Assembly (NCBI GenBank): GCA_013396655.1
Contig: WBMV01007707.1
Coordinates: forward strand, 491,995-555,994
From: Campylorhamphus procurvoides
Taxonomy: Eukaryota; Chordata; Aves; Passeriformes; Dendrocolaptidae
Length of the DNA: 64,000 bases
Direction: 5' to 3'
Part shown: positions 52,241-63,936 of the stretch, in pieces
Numbering within the stretch: the first letter of the stretch is position 1
Layout: every line of letters starts with the position of its first letter
The notes under the pieces: generated by a model
What the model was told of the DNA's origin: nothing
The model's database searches: none
Seen by the model: only the letters and a program-made list of their open reading frames with translations
Made by a program: the position numbers and the translations under genes

Positions 52241-55136
52241 GTAGACTTTCTCAAATTATCTCTATGTCCTGTGTAGCCATGTCTTTCTTTTATTGCCTAA
52301 TGTGTAAGAAATCCTGTACTGTCGATGCTGTTTGCTTCTACTAGCAATGATGTTAGCAAGTAGACAGAAGTTTATGGACTGCTTGTTTAACTGTACACTT
52401 TTACTTCTGACTAAGCCTGTTTGTGTAGTAACTTTTCTGATACTGTGCAAATGAACCAGAGAGAACTTTGGACCAGAAAAAAAAAATGACTGTTTTGTTA
52501 TTTCAGTGTATTGTATATGGGACCAATGTACCTGCTCATGTGCTTGCATGGGAATGCTGATAAGACATGAGAATATGCTTTGATGGTGGGATGTTGGTTT
52601 TTAGTAAGTTGCTTGCATGACTCATCTGATGCTAAATAAACTAGTAAATCTAGAAATGCTTACATCTCTTATTTGCTGGCAGCTAATGCTCAGCGTAGAG
52701 TAAGGAACAATAGTCATCATTACAGAGAGACATAATTCATGGGTGTTATCTCTTTAAATTGCAAAGCCTAGCTTGATTTCCACCTTGGCAGAGCATTTCC
52801 TCTGCTCTTCTTCCCTTAAAAACTTAGCAATTGAGTAAAAAGCTAAATCTGTTGTTAGTGGTGGAGTACAAAACTAGGGGGCTGTGCAGGCTGCCCCAGA
52901 GATAGATTATTGTGAGATAGAAGCTTGTGTCATGTTAGAGACATACAGTGATGAGGCCACCACATCCTTATGCAGTCTATCCAATTGTTCTGCTACTCTT
53001 TTAACTGGGAAGTATTTTATGAAGTTCTGAGTCTTTTTGCTGCAGTTAACAGTCTGGCTATCATGGTGATCTGTTTTCTGCACCCATTTCTTATGAATCC
53101 AAAAGTTTTAAAAACAGTCCCTCGTTCAGCATCCTCATTTCTCAGAAGCACAAACCAAGTCCTTCCACAGACAGCACTAACTCCTCAATATACAAGGCAT
53201 TTCCGGTGAAGATTATTACACCTACTGGTCTTGGGAAACTCTCAGCATCTCAGCACTAATGGGCTGTGTTTCTGTACAGTTGTTGATGCTTTAATTGCAT
53301 GTTTTCAATTAGCCTGATTGCTGGAGACAGGGAGACCACAAAATTCAGCAGAGGTGGCTGTGCACACGAGGGCTGCATGCTTTAATCCTGTATGCCTAAA
53401 AGATGGTGTTTTGTGGAGACATTGCCTATGCTCCAGTGAACAGGCACACTACAATTTCTTTCCTTCTTCCTCCATACTGTGAGGAGGTCAAAATCCTGTT
53501 AGGCTTACAGACAAGGAGGGGTCAAATGGCACCCAAATAACAGGGGTACTCATGTTTGTTGCTTCTCAAATGCACCCCTTTGAGCACCGCCCTGCATCCC
53601 CAGTGCACCCTGGAGCTTGAATTAATAACACGCTGGCTGTAATGCTGATTGAAACCCACATGAAAGGCAGCACTCACACTGACACACTGAGAAAGTCAGG
53701 GAGTCTTAACATAATTTGCTCTCTAGGGTCATAACCTGCATCACAGAGGGGGGTCTGTGCTGGCAGGCAGGTCAGCAAGGCCCAGGTACAGAGCTCAGGA
53801 AGTGCTTTCTATCACACATCCCAGGGCACAGCAAAACTGGTCCACAGAAGGCTTGACCAGGGTCACTTTCTGAAAACTCTGGGCAGTGACTGATCTTCTA
53901 ACAGTTCCAGCTGTGCTACCTGTATCAAAGAAGCATTTTCGAGGATTATTAGGTCATCATAGTGACTTTATATACTGAGATGTTTTAAAGAAAATCACTT
54001 TGGAGAAGGTAGTTCTGGATAATATGTTGGGATCTGGGGTTCCTTAACCCAGATGTGACATTTCTTACTGTGTAGGTCAGCTGTGAAACATGCACAGGTA
54101 TCTCCTGTCACATGGTGTTATCATCTGTGTCTGATTTCTCCCTGTTACTGACACAATCCTGAGGGAAGATCAACCCCATGATAATAAGTCCCTGTGCTGT
54201 AAAACTGGGTCACCAGCACAGTTCAGCGAGGACTGGAAAAGGCAGAATGTGTTCCAAAGTTTAAACTGTGCTCTAGGACTTCAGTTAATATTTAACATAG
54301 ATTTAATATCTCTCCCATCATCATACTATCTTTAACCAGGAAGTGAGTTTCAACATCACTATTTTCTTTTAGTAATTTTAGTTAGTGACCTTAATCACTT
54401 TCCAAAGATCTGAAGTGGTCTCTATACCTATTCCTACCCCACTTTGCAGAAGGTGACATGATGGAAGAGCTTCAAGAATGTGCTGTATCTCAGAGGTCAC
54501 AGCTCCTTTTCTCAGCTACATCTCTTTCCACTGAAGCCAAAAACTAGAGAACTCTACTGCCTTTATGCCAACTCAGTAAGAGAAACAAGGAAACATTCTA
54601 TATAAAGTACAGGGATTTTCTTCCCTTGTTTCTGTAGGTGCTCATTAAATACATATGTTGCAGCATGTTTTATAATATCTAATCTATATGTCTTCTGCAA
54701 GGTTCTATATGCTCACATATTTTGAATTAACTTATTTTTGATGGTCAATAAACCATCTCTTAAACATACTAAAGGTAAGTAATACTAAGCCAAAATAATA
54801 AAGTTCTTCCACAGCAATGGGGTCATCACAAAAAACCTCTCTACATTTTTTTGGTTAAAGCTTTGAGAAAATCCTATTTGTCCAGTTTTCAAGAGATTTT
54901 AGAGTTTAGCAGAAGTCTGAGTTGGGCATCTTCCTTGGCCTAAATCAAGTTTCTAAGTAAAGACAGTCTTTACAGCTTTCAAAACTAAGGAGACAAATTG
55001 ATATCATTAGAGATTGCCATTGAAGACAGCACTACAACACCAGATATAACTCCACAAAAAGTCACTGAGTGGTATACCCAGTTGCACAAGAATTGAAAAA
55101 GCTACATCACAAGTCTTTTGGAATCCATTATTTTAA

Positions 55137-55142
55137 TTTATT
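55137..55142 (-). other. candidate STARD4 poly(A) signal AATAAA
   Basis: The + strand TTTATT reads AATAAA on the - strand and lies about 3 kb after the stop codon. A variant ATTAAA overlaps it by one base (55132-55137). Confidence 0.3.
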
Positions 55143-57336
55143 CTGTAGTTCCATTCAAAATATAGATACAATTGCTTAAATTGCTGAGCACAGTAATTTA
55201 AACCCACTGTTAAAATAGACTGACATTGACTTCCTGCCATAGGAACAACTTGCCTGGTTCAACTAGAATTAGGGCTACTTTCACAGCAGTGAACCTCCTA
55301 GGCTGAATCACCTACTCAGACCATCAAAACCATTCTGGTTACTCATGATTACTGGAGGAATTATATGCTGTCTTTGTGTTTTATAAATTCACCATGTTTC
55401 ACACAGATAAATTCATCAAATTTTTTGAGATCAGGGCCTGTGATTTATCTAAGTATTGATCCAGTAAGCTGTGGCAGAGTATCTTGGACTGCCCCCAAAC
55501 CGAACTTAGCCCAGTCTTTGTCTTCTGCACGTGTAAAATAAGGAGCACAACTACAGGCAAGGTTTAATGCTGGGGGCTTTGGACGAAGAATAGAAGCCAA
55601 ACATGAAAATGGTCTTTAGTCACCTTTCCCATACACACACACAGCACCCACTTAAAGTGCCAAAGAATAAAGTGTCATATTGCCCAAATCCCTAAAAAAG
55701 CTAAGGTTTTTTAAAAAAAATATTAGCCATATAAAAATAATTTTGATGTGTCTATATACATGACATTTCCCTAGCAAAAACAATCTCTGCTATTCTTGGC
55801 CACCTGGTTCAGAACTTGCTTCTGGATAACTATATTCCAGGTTAATTGAAACACTCAAACTCAAGTGACAGAAATCTATATTAAGTAATTTACTTTATCG
55901 CCCATTTCTTCTGAATAAGCAAAACATGGGCTCCTACACTTTGTCCTTTCAACTGCTTTCCTGTTTTAACTGTCTTGGCTCCATCTAGATTGTCCACTAA
56001 CTTCGGAGGAAAAGAATGTCATGCTGGGAAAAGGCTCTGATTTCGTGGCTTTTAGTTCTGACGTACTCCAGTTAAAAAAAAGCTGTGCTTCAAGGTCTAG
56101 CACTGCTCTCCACCTAGAGCTATAAAAAAGGATTTAAATTTTGGGTTCAAATAAATGCAACAGACTATGCAATTGGACATCTTTCTTCTAGTTCTGTATT
56201 ACTCTGTAATTACTGAACTGTAATTTTTACTAGAAACATCAACACACTTAAAATACACTGGCAATTTTCTTCCATTTAAGCTCAAGTTCTTTCTTTAGCT
56301 GCTCTGTGCTTCACCAGCCTGTGTTTACTGAAAGTATAAAAATCCATTTCACTGAATACTAAATAAGGATAGATGTTCTAGAAGTGTTAAAGCCCCCCAA
56401 ACACTGTTCCAGTGTTTGGAATAGGGGCCCCTCAATCTTTTCTGCAGTGCCTAGTGTGTTGTACAAGCATTCTCCTTTAAGTGTCTCATGGTCCTTTTGA
56501 CTAACCAAGGAGTATAAATGGGACTCTGTATTACACAAAACGCAAAAGGAAGATAACATCTTCTGCCTATGAAGACACCAAAGGCTGTTTGATGCAGTTT
56601 TTGATGGTCTTAAGAAGTACTAACTACCTTAGAACATGAAGCACATTGGAAAAGCCCTCACTATATTTGGTATCATGTTTTTTCTACCTCTTTCTGCTTG
56701 AGCAATAAGAAAAGTCTTCACTGTTCAGAGTTCAGCTACAGTGTCAAAAAAGCTAATTTTGCAAGGGAAAAAATTTTCATCTAATTTTTTTTTTCCTGAG
56801 AGTCCATTACCAATCCTTGGATTGTGTGCATACAACTGGCTCCAGAATATCAGGGCTCCAAGGTACTTTCCCTAAACACTGCAGAGTTAAACTGGCCTCT
56901 GTGAGGACTGGTCAATCACAGGCATAATTAAAATCTCACCTGAGCAAATTATACAAATCAACATTAAAAGCTTAATCTCAGGTTTTAAGAAGTCAGGTTT
57001 CAAGCAGCAGAGAGAGTAAATCTTTTGAATGCCCCTGCTATGTACCTGTCAGAATTACTAGGTTGCTGAATATCCTTAAAAACCTGGACATTAAAAAAAG
57101 TTCCTCTGCCCTTCAGCACATCTGAGCAATTCTGCAGCTTGAGCTTTGGCCTTCAGTTGCTCTTATTTTCATATTGCAAAGACCAGTCTAGGGTTAATGC
57201 CACAGAACTCTCAACAGCACCAGCATCCTGTCAGTCTGTGCTGGGCTACAACAATGCTTAAACCTCAAAAAACTGACTGGCTCTTTCTGTTGCTTAAAAA
57301 AACCCGGAAAAAACAGGTTTTTCAGGTAAGGAATAA

Positions 57337-57357
57337 ACACACACACACACACACACA
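57337..57357. repeat. (AC)n microsatellite
   Basis: About ten AC units are followed by imperfect CA-rich sequence to about 57386. Confidence 0.92.
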
Positions 57358-58158
57358 GAGAAAAACCCTAAAAGCACACACACATAAAATAACATGCAAA
57401 TTTAAGTAAAAAATTCTTCAGAAGTGCAGGGTATCATTGAAAATCCACTGAAGTTTGCTCTTTTGACAACTGTATGATTAAAAGCCCACCGAAAACTATG
57501 GAAAGACACCTGATGATTTAAATGAACTTTGGATCAGCTGTAAGGGCATTTCTTTATCTATGCACTGAGACCGTTATATACAACACTAAATAAGTTACAG
57601 TTAACAACATCAAAGAAATGCCAATAATGAACACTTATTTTTGCTAACAAGTGCAAAGAGCTTTCTTATGAATTGCATCATTTAACGACTTAGCTATATA
57701 ATATTCCTGTGATAAATCAAAGTAAAATTAAAAAAAATTACAGATGCATCTGTACAAACCAAATAAATCAAAAACATTAATATATATATTACTAAATTAC
57801 ATCTTCAGTGTGATGCTGCCTGTACAACAACCTGCACCAGCAAAATCCTGAGCACTTGCCTACCAATACTGTTGCACAGAGCCAAGTTTATGCTCTGTTT
57901 TTCAAGCCCACATGTATCTTGTGTTTTCTACCTGCAGAGCAGCTGTAGAGTGCTGAACAGCAAAAAGAATATCGCACTGGGAATGTATGCTAGGTATCAC
58001 CTCAAAAAATGCTTGCTAAAGTTGTTTGGATCCTCAACATAAAGGCTTGAGTATCATTCAGGAACAACAGTCACTTGCACTCAGCAGGTAAACAATGTAA
58101 GCTAAACAACGTAATCTGATTACAAGGAATGCACAGGCTATCTAAGTCACTGTTTTGT

Positions 58159-58385
58159 CTACTTTTTGAGTGCCTTTTTGAGGTCGGAGTAGAAATTGGT
58201 CAAGGTGCTGGACATGGCAGTGTCCACTGCAGACTGTGGCAGCATCCCTCGCAGCTCAGTCTGAATGTAGCCTGTCAACAGGCTGTGGTTGGGACAGTCC
58301 TTGAGGGGGACACAGAACCAGCCACAAGGGTGATTGAATCCACGCACAAAGTTAGGCCTCACCTCTCCATAGTCTAGGCTTATAC
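58159..58385 (-). CDS. STARD4: STARD4 coding exon 5 (C-terminal START domain, stop)
   Basis: Two bases finish the split Gly codon, then 74 codons and TAG (58159-58161) follow. The exon reads [16 protein letters not shown], then [32 protein letters not shown] and [15 protein letters not shown], ending [14 protein letters not shown] and the LLTGYIQT strand are typical of STARD4. The final segment is the C-terminal helix that caps the sterol pocket. The acceptor TTCTTCACAG precedes 58385. The two extra C-terminal Lys residues relative to human, as I remember it, are consistent with the 207 versus about 205 length. Confidence 0.97.
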
Positions 58386-58963
58386 CTGTGAAGAAAAACA
58401 AACAAAAAAAACCCCAGGAAATTCATTTAAGACAAGTGAAAAAACCAAAGGTACATGTCAATTTGAAATATACAAGATTCTTCTTGAGGATTTTAGTAGA
58501 AGAGACAGACACATTTCAAGTTTCTGGGGATTTTCATGCATGACAGTTTTTCTTCATCCAAACTCCACAAGAGATAGGAGAGAATGGGAGACAATGATAA
58601 GCAAAAATTCAGATAGTAAGAAGACACTCCACCCATTAACTAGAACCAAGTTGTTGCTCCTCCCAGTTTGCTGTCAGCTGGAGAACTCAACTTGTCTCTC
58701 CCAGTCCTGTCCAACAGTTGACATAAGGGAAACCTGGCACACAGGGATGGGTCATAGGTAAGCAGTAACTTGTACACTTCTTTCAATCTGTAAAACCTCA
58801 AAATACCTTTGAATTTGTTAACACACTTTGAATTTACTTGTTGGAGACAACCTTACACCACTTTTGTAATGTTTACTGCAGAACTAAATTAAGTTTGAAT
58901 CAAATCTTAAGCCAAGCAACTATTGCAAAATAATAATTAAGCAGAGGTTAAGTGATGGCTTAC
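58386..58963 (-). other. STARD4: STARD4 intron 4
   Basis: A 578-bp intron with donor GTAAGC and acceptor CACAG. I see no other feature in it. Confidence 0.92.
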
Positions 58964-59078
58964 CACATGTTAGAAGCCCATCTTCATAGCTTGTGGTGTA
59001 AGAGAAATCAACAAACTCCCTTGGTGCTATGATGTTCCAGAGCTGGCCAGCAGTTGTATAGCGCATCACACAGCAGTT
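58964..59078 (-). CDS. STARD4: STARD4 coding exon 4
   Basis: The 115-bp exon has 38 codons plus one base. It reads [17 protein letters not shown], then [14 protein letters not shown] and EDGLLTC. This is the central START-domain beta sheet, with the family PREFVDF motif. The acceptor is CTCAACAAG ending at 59079, an unusual but workable AAG acceptor and the only AG that keeps the frame after the preceding EE. The donor is GTAAGC, in phase 1. Confidence 0.95.
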
Positions 59079-60159
59079 CTTGTTGAGTGACAGTACAAAA
59101 AGGGCAGAAAAACAAAAATACCTCAGTATAATGAAGAAAGGGAAATTTATGCTTGTAGGCGGCTAGCACTTCTCACAAAGGTCACAACCTCTGGGAACTA
59201 CGCTGTGCAAACAAACTCAGTGAGGTCCGAATGGCTGTGCCAATTTTCAGTCTAAATGCTGGAAGTTGTGAGGGCCTGTGGTCTGCAGCTGAGAGCTGTG
59301 GGAGCAGAGAATATCTGGCACCATAAGGGCTTAAAGATCTAAAACTAGAGAGCTGTATCGTGCCTGGGAACTGAAAGCTATGTGGCTCTTGTCACTATTG
59401 CTCAGGAAGTCTGAAAGGACCATGAACAAATTGAAAGAGGACTCCCTTGGTACTAAGATGCTCTGGTCAAATACTTTTAATCCACCAAGTGAAAAATAAA
59501 ACAGAATGTGAACAATTCTTCAGAACTAGTTTGAATAAATTTTAGGGAACAATTAGTAAACAAAACCTTGTCATATAAAACTTCCTTAAAAGACGGAGCA
59601 AAAGACAATCCAAGCCAGATAGACAGATGAGGGGGTATGAAGTCATACTGAATGTCTGCAGTTAACAAAGGAAAGACTACCAGCTCTTCTGTAATTAACA
59701 TCAAACCTACCTTTCTTTCTTTAGTCCTGACCCTTCCTCTGAACTATTTTGTGTCTCAGCATCAAAGCCATGCCAAACAAGTCAGCCTTTCAGGAAGAGG
59801 AAGAGGTTGCAGCTTCCGTATGTGGGGATTATTGTTTATGTGGAACAGAAGAAAGCAAGCTGCACGAAAAGGCTTTGGCAATATCATACTGTAGCTCTCT
59901 ATATGTGAATTTTATCAGAGGCTACCAGAGCTCTCAGGTCCAAGAGAAGTGTGACTGACTCCGAGATTTTTAGCATTGAGAGATGAATGTCAACCTTCAG
60001 ATTAGGACTGTGCTGCCAGAAAGCCTCATCTTTGAGGCACAATGCCCCATGCGCAGAATGAAAAATGCTAGTATTTGTTGGAATTACTGCTCTGCTGTAC
60101 TGTTACATTCATGTATTCATCTATATACATTTCCCTTAAAAATCTAAACAAGTCTTCAC
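59079..60159 (-). other. STARD4: STARD4 intron 3
   Basis: A 1,081-bp intron with donor GTGAAG. No repeat or further exon is recognised. Confidence 0.92.
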
Positions 60160-60286
60160 CTCTTCAAATGTTTCCAGGATGTCCATTGAAGTCATTAAGC
60201 TGTCCCAGTCTAGCCTGTAAGGTCCAGGGCGAATATGATCCACTATTCTGTTAGTAACATCTTCCACCACTCCTTGCGCTTTGTAG
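60160..60286 (-). CDS. STARD4: STARD4 coding exon 3
   Basis: The 127-bp exon has one base completing Leu, then 42 codons. It reads [18 protein letters not shown], then [18 protein letters not shown] and LETFEE. RPGPxRLDWD is a clear STARD4 signature. The acceptor is TCTCTAG and the donor GTGAAG, in phase 0. Confidence 0.96.
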
Positions 60287-61774
60287 CTAGAGAAGTAAGT
60301 TTACATTTAAACGTGAGAAATTCATTATATTCTCTTAATTTGTAACTGCACAATTACATTAACACACTGGCACACCTGGAGGTACCAGTGGAAAGTTGCA
60401 TCAGAAAAACAGTACAGAAGACCTACAGGTGCATCTATTCTTCTCTGCAATAAATGTTATTCTGAGAAACCTTGTCTTTTTTTCTGCAAATACTTTTTAA
60501 ATGGCAAACTCCTTCCTTGGATAAAAATTAACATGTTTACTTTTCTAATAATTTGTTATTTTACTCTTCTTGCTGGGCTAGCAAGGGAGTTCTCCAGGGA
60601 CAAGTAAAGCTAAAAGTAAAAAGAGCAGGAATACAATGGGAAGAACACTTTTCATACAGCAGAAGTACCAGTAGTAGAACCAAGCTAATGAAAAATTACA
60701 TTATGCTTTAGTTGCATACAGGAGTACCAATTAAAATAATTTGGTATAAGACATTACAGAACATCCACTTGTTATCAGGTCTTTTTGGAGATTTTGTTTA
60801 CTTGAGTGCTGGGCCTCCAGTTCCTGAAGATGAAGAATCCATCAGGACTAGTATTTTCAAAATACTTTGTACTCTCTAAGATGTTCTGTACTGACAGCAG
60901 ATAACCAGTCAAATAACAGATTGACCTATTCACTTGCACAGTTCACCCATATTCACTTATAATTACCTGTACAGAGCAAATCTCAGCTGTACACTTGGAA
61001 TTGCAGGACCACGTGAACATGTCCATGGCTTCCAGATATGTATCTGGAAAGTTCTTCAAAGTGTCCTTAACTTCTCCAGGAGTACAGACATGCCAGATGG
61101 CAGTCACAGACTGCACATGGCAGTCACTGCTCTCTTGGCAGTGCTTCAAGTACACAACCTGTTGATGCCACTGGCACGTGGCTCACTCTTGGTGTCTGGG
61201 GTCATCAGTTCTTGCACACTCAACAGGACTTAAATTCCACGGGGTGTATCATTCTCTGAGATCCTTTCAAACACTACCTTTTCACGTGACTTTTTGGTTT
61301 GTTCAGAGTACTGTTTTCTAGTAACTATTTCTCTACCTAAACTCACACGTGAAGGGCCTTTGTGTTACACACCCTTCCCACAACTATACACTTGATATTT
61401 TACTCTACTGCAGCCCCACAGTCACTACAACAGTCCAAGCACTAACACTTCAGACATACTGAACCCAGACTTTATTCTGTGTGATGCAGGCTATCATTTC
61501 AGGGCAGATGGTGTTGCCCACTTCAGCCAATGGGAGTTCTGTGATGTGTTCCACAGACTTCACTGTTTTTCTAGAAATCACACAACACTAAGTATCAAAG
61601 TAGAACATTACAAAGAAATAACACAGGCACAATTGATAATCCATTTAGCTACTCCTCTGGAGAATCTGTGTAGCTGAGGACTGTAGAATTCACAGCTTTT
61701 TAAAACACAATTTTTAAATTCTACAAAATGCACCTGTGGAACTCTAAAAAAACCACCTCTGCAGGCAAACTTAC
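60287..61774 (-). other. STARD4: STARD4 intron 2
   Basis: A 1,488-bp intron with donor GTAAGT. Overlapping open frames of up to about 99 codons have no recognisable motif. Confidence 0.92.
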
Positions 61775-61824
61775 AGGTATCCACTGAATTCCTCTGATGG
61801 TTTACGCCACACAGTTGCATCTTT
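61775..61824 (-). CDS. STARD4: STARD4 coding exon 2
   Basis: The 50-bp exon has 16 codons plus two bases and reads KDATVWRKPSEEFSGY. It matches the KDVTVWRKPSEEFNGY stretch of mammalian STARD4 as I remember it. The acceptor is TTTCTTTCAG and the donor GTAAGT. The split codon CT|C encodes Leu. Confidence 0.95.
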
Positions 61825-63737
61825 CTGAAAGAAAATAAAAGATATCATGTTAATTGTCACATATACAATTATAAGGTGCAAAGAAAAAGCTTCAATTTTC
61901 CTTGATGAAAAGCAACTAACTTTACCATTAACTGTGGTTCACCCCAAAGTGCTCAGTGACCCGGGCACCTAGGATAAATTTCAGATATCTCAGACTTGTA
62001 ATCCACTCTTTCAAAAAAATCAGACTACTGCCTTTCTCAGTGTCAAATGCTAGAAGTCTGCATAGAAACAGGGCTTGGTAGGCCAAGCCAGTTTGCTATG
62101 AAAACACACAGAATAATGGAACCAGATTACCAGGCAACAGCTTTTAAGTAAAAGGCAACTGGAAAGCCATTACCTGGATGCTATTCAGACAGGAGGACCA
62201 CACTACTCATGCTACAGGTTGCAGTCCTGTAACACATGACCAAACCAGATGTGTACAGAAGGTGCTAACAGTGGCAGTCTAGAACGCTTAAGGTACCCTT
62301 TTCTCCTGAATGCCTCACTAAAAGTGTCTTGCAAGCAGTTGTCTGTTTATTATAAAGTTACACAGAGAAAATAAAGAAACCAGTATCTTCTGATTTTTAT
62401 CTCACTATGAAATGGAACCTCTGCACATCTCTGAATTTTGTTGTTAAAGAGAGTACCATATGGCATTGCTTTATTTGGAATCGTGATTATATAAGCACAA
62501 AGGACCAAATGCCCCAAAGAACAGTACTGTTAAAGTACTGCATCCAGAACTCTTTAAGATATTTTAGAGCAAATCACATCTCCTTGGCGGTCGGTAAAGC
62601 TCTGAATGTCTTTCACACCCAAAATGGAAAGAACGGAGGGGGCAAGGAAAGGAGAGAGACAGGAAGGGACAGAGAGAGGGAGGCAAAAGGGAAGTCCAAT
62701 TAGAAATTTTACAGACGCAAAATCTGGGAAGTAACGTGATTTGAAACACTGAGATGCAGGTAACTTTCTATAGGAACACAACAGTACTTAGGAATACAGC
62801 AGACTTAATATTTAGTAGAGCAGAGGAGGTATAAGAATATTGGAAGAGTGGAAGGCTTGAATGTTCTTTTCCTACCTTTCAAGACAGTGAATTTGTTAAT
62901 TTTGCAAATAACCAAGTTACATTTGGAACACCTGACTCCCTCCTATCTATGTCTGCTCATGAAGGAAAAAGCAAATAAATGGAAGTCGCATTCAAACCAC
63001 TGTAACCAAAGGACAAAGACAGAAATTTACCACACCAGTCCTACCACACTGCTACACTTGGACACGCAAATGCATTTCTACCTTCTGCACAGGACTGAGA
63101 AGTTCACCCAGCCAAGAACTGATACACCGGTAAAGTCTATTTAGCTTGTTGAAGCAGGACTCAAAAAACCCAGGCAGATCAAAAGAAGGGCATAGCAAAA
63201 TGCCTGGAGAAAGCAGGAACTGTATCTCCGTTCATGGAAGGAAACTTAGGATAATGCGGGGGTTCTGAAGGCAACAGAAATGTAACGCAGTATGAGAGAA
63301 AGAATTGAGAATTATCTCAGTTCTCTAAGAGCAAGGCATTTGGAAACTGAAGGCTGACGGATGGGCTCACGCACTATGGAGAAGGAGATTCCAGAGGCCG
63401 GCAGATCCAGCCTGCAGGCAGCTTTTCTGGGTGTACACGGGAGCCTCTCGCAACCCTGCCAGTGCCACTGCACACCTCGCTCTAAGTCCAGCCCATAATC
63501 CTACCCAGGTCGGGATCCGCCCGGGAGACACTTCCCCGAAAACCAGGGCCGGAGGCACCAACGAGGGCGTGCATCCAACCGGGAAAAGACACACTCATCC
63601 ACCTAAGGATGCTCTGCCCCGGCCAGGCGGCGTCGCATCGCCTGGCACATCCAAAACCCCGCAGGACCGGCCCAGGTGCCTCCCGCGGTTTATCCCGGGA
63701 TCAGGGGCCGGGAATGCCGCAGCGGGATCGCACTCAC
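61825..63737 (-). other. STARD4: STARD4 intron 1
   Basis: A 1,913-bp first intron with donor GTGAGT. Its 5' part (about 63440-63737) is GC-rich and belongs to the CpG island. A purine-rich tract lies at 62633-62697. No other gene is visible. Confidence 0.92.
62633..62697. repeat. purine-rich (GA) tract
   Basis: About 65 bases are almost entirely A and G on the + strand, with only a few C residues. It is intronic in STARD4. Confidence 0.8.
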
Positions 63738-63842
63738 GGTTTTGCGGGCCACCCTCCACTCGGCGCCGGCGATGCCGTGGTACCGCACCAGCGTGTTCCG
63801 CAGCCGCGCGGCCAGCGGCGCGGGGCTCGGCAGGGGCTCCAT
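63738..63842 (-). CDS. STARD4: STARD4 coding exon 1 with start codon
   Basis: The coding part is 105 bp (35 codons) from ATG at 63840-63842 to donor GTGAGT at 63737. It encodes MEPLPSPAPLAARLRNTLVR followed by YHGIAGAEWRVARKT. Human begins MEGLSDVASFATKLKNTLIQ and then YHSI, so the start and the WRVAxKTK join to exon 2 agree well. The ATG context has G at +4 but C at -3. The exon is very GC-rich. The 5' UTR continues upstream toward 64000 with no clear TATA box. Confidence 0.93.
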
Positions 63843-63875
63843 CCGCCTCCGGGCCCGGCGGGGATGCGCGGGCGC

Positions 63876-63936
63876 GCACCGCGATCAGGGATGCACCGCG
63901 ATCAGGGATGCACCGGGATCAGGGATGCACCGGGAT
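63876..63936. repeat. 17-bp tandem repeat (about 3.6 copies) upstream of STARD4 ATG
   Basis: The unit GCACCGCGATCAGGGAT occurs at 63876 and 63893. It recurs with one change (GCACCGGGATCAGGGAT) at 63910, and a 10-base partial copy starts at 63927. The array ends 34 bases upstream of the start codon, in the probable 5' UTR or core promoter. Confidence 0.95.

Larger units (their letters stand above)
44871..55136. other. intergenic region between CAMK4 and STARD4
   Basis: Between the two convergent 3' ends I see no gene that I can support. The region holds CR1 fragments (47530-47990, 48114-48374, 51641-51730), a TA/TG repeat at 52217-52240 and the N-split duplication. Open frames reach about 120 codons (for example 44930-45298 and 48918-49274 on the - strand) without recognisable domains. 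Confidence 0.75.
55137..58158 (-). other. STARD4: STARD4 3' untranslated/flanking region (extent uncertain)
   Basis: This sequence lies downstream of the STARD4 stop on the - strand. The first clear AATAAA on that strand that I could find is at 55137-55142, which would imply a 3' UTR of about 3 kb. Variant signals closer to the stop may be used instead. The region is AT-rich, with one CA microsatellite and no coding sequence that I recognise. Confidence 0.35.
58159..63842 (-). other. STARD4: STARD4 gene, complete coding region (span)
   Basis: This gene encodes StAR-related lipid transfer domain protein 4, a soluble single-domain sterol carrier. It moves cholesterol between membranes such as plasma membrane, ER and the recycling compartment. 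Five coding exons on the - strand join with matching phases into 207 codons, against about 205 in human. The whole protein is one START domain, with no signal peptide or membrane segment. All junctions are canonical GT-AG. The gene faces CAMK4 tail to tail. Confidence 0.96.

Noticed and set aside
63595..63879. 94-codon Arg/Ala/Pro-rich frame on the - strand at the STARD4 promoter
   Set aside because: It overlaps STARD4 exon 1 in another frame, begins with GTG not ATG, and owes its length to high GC content.
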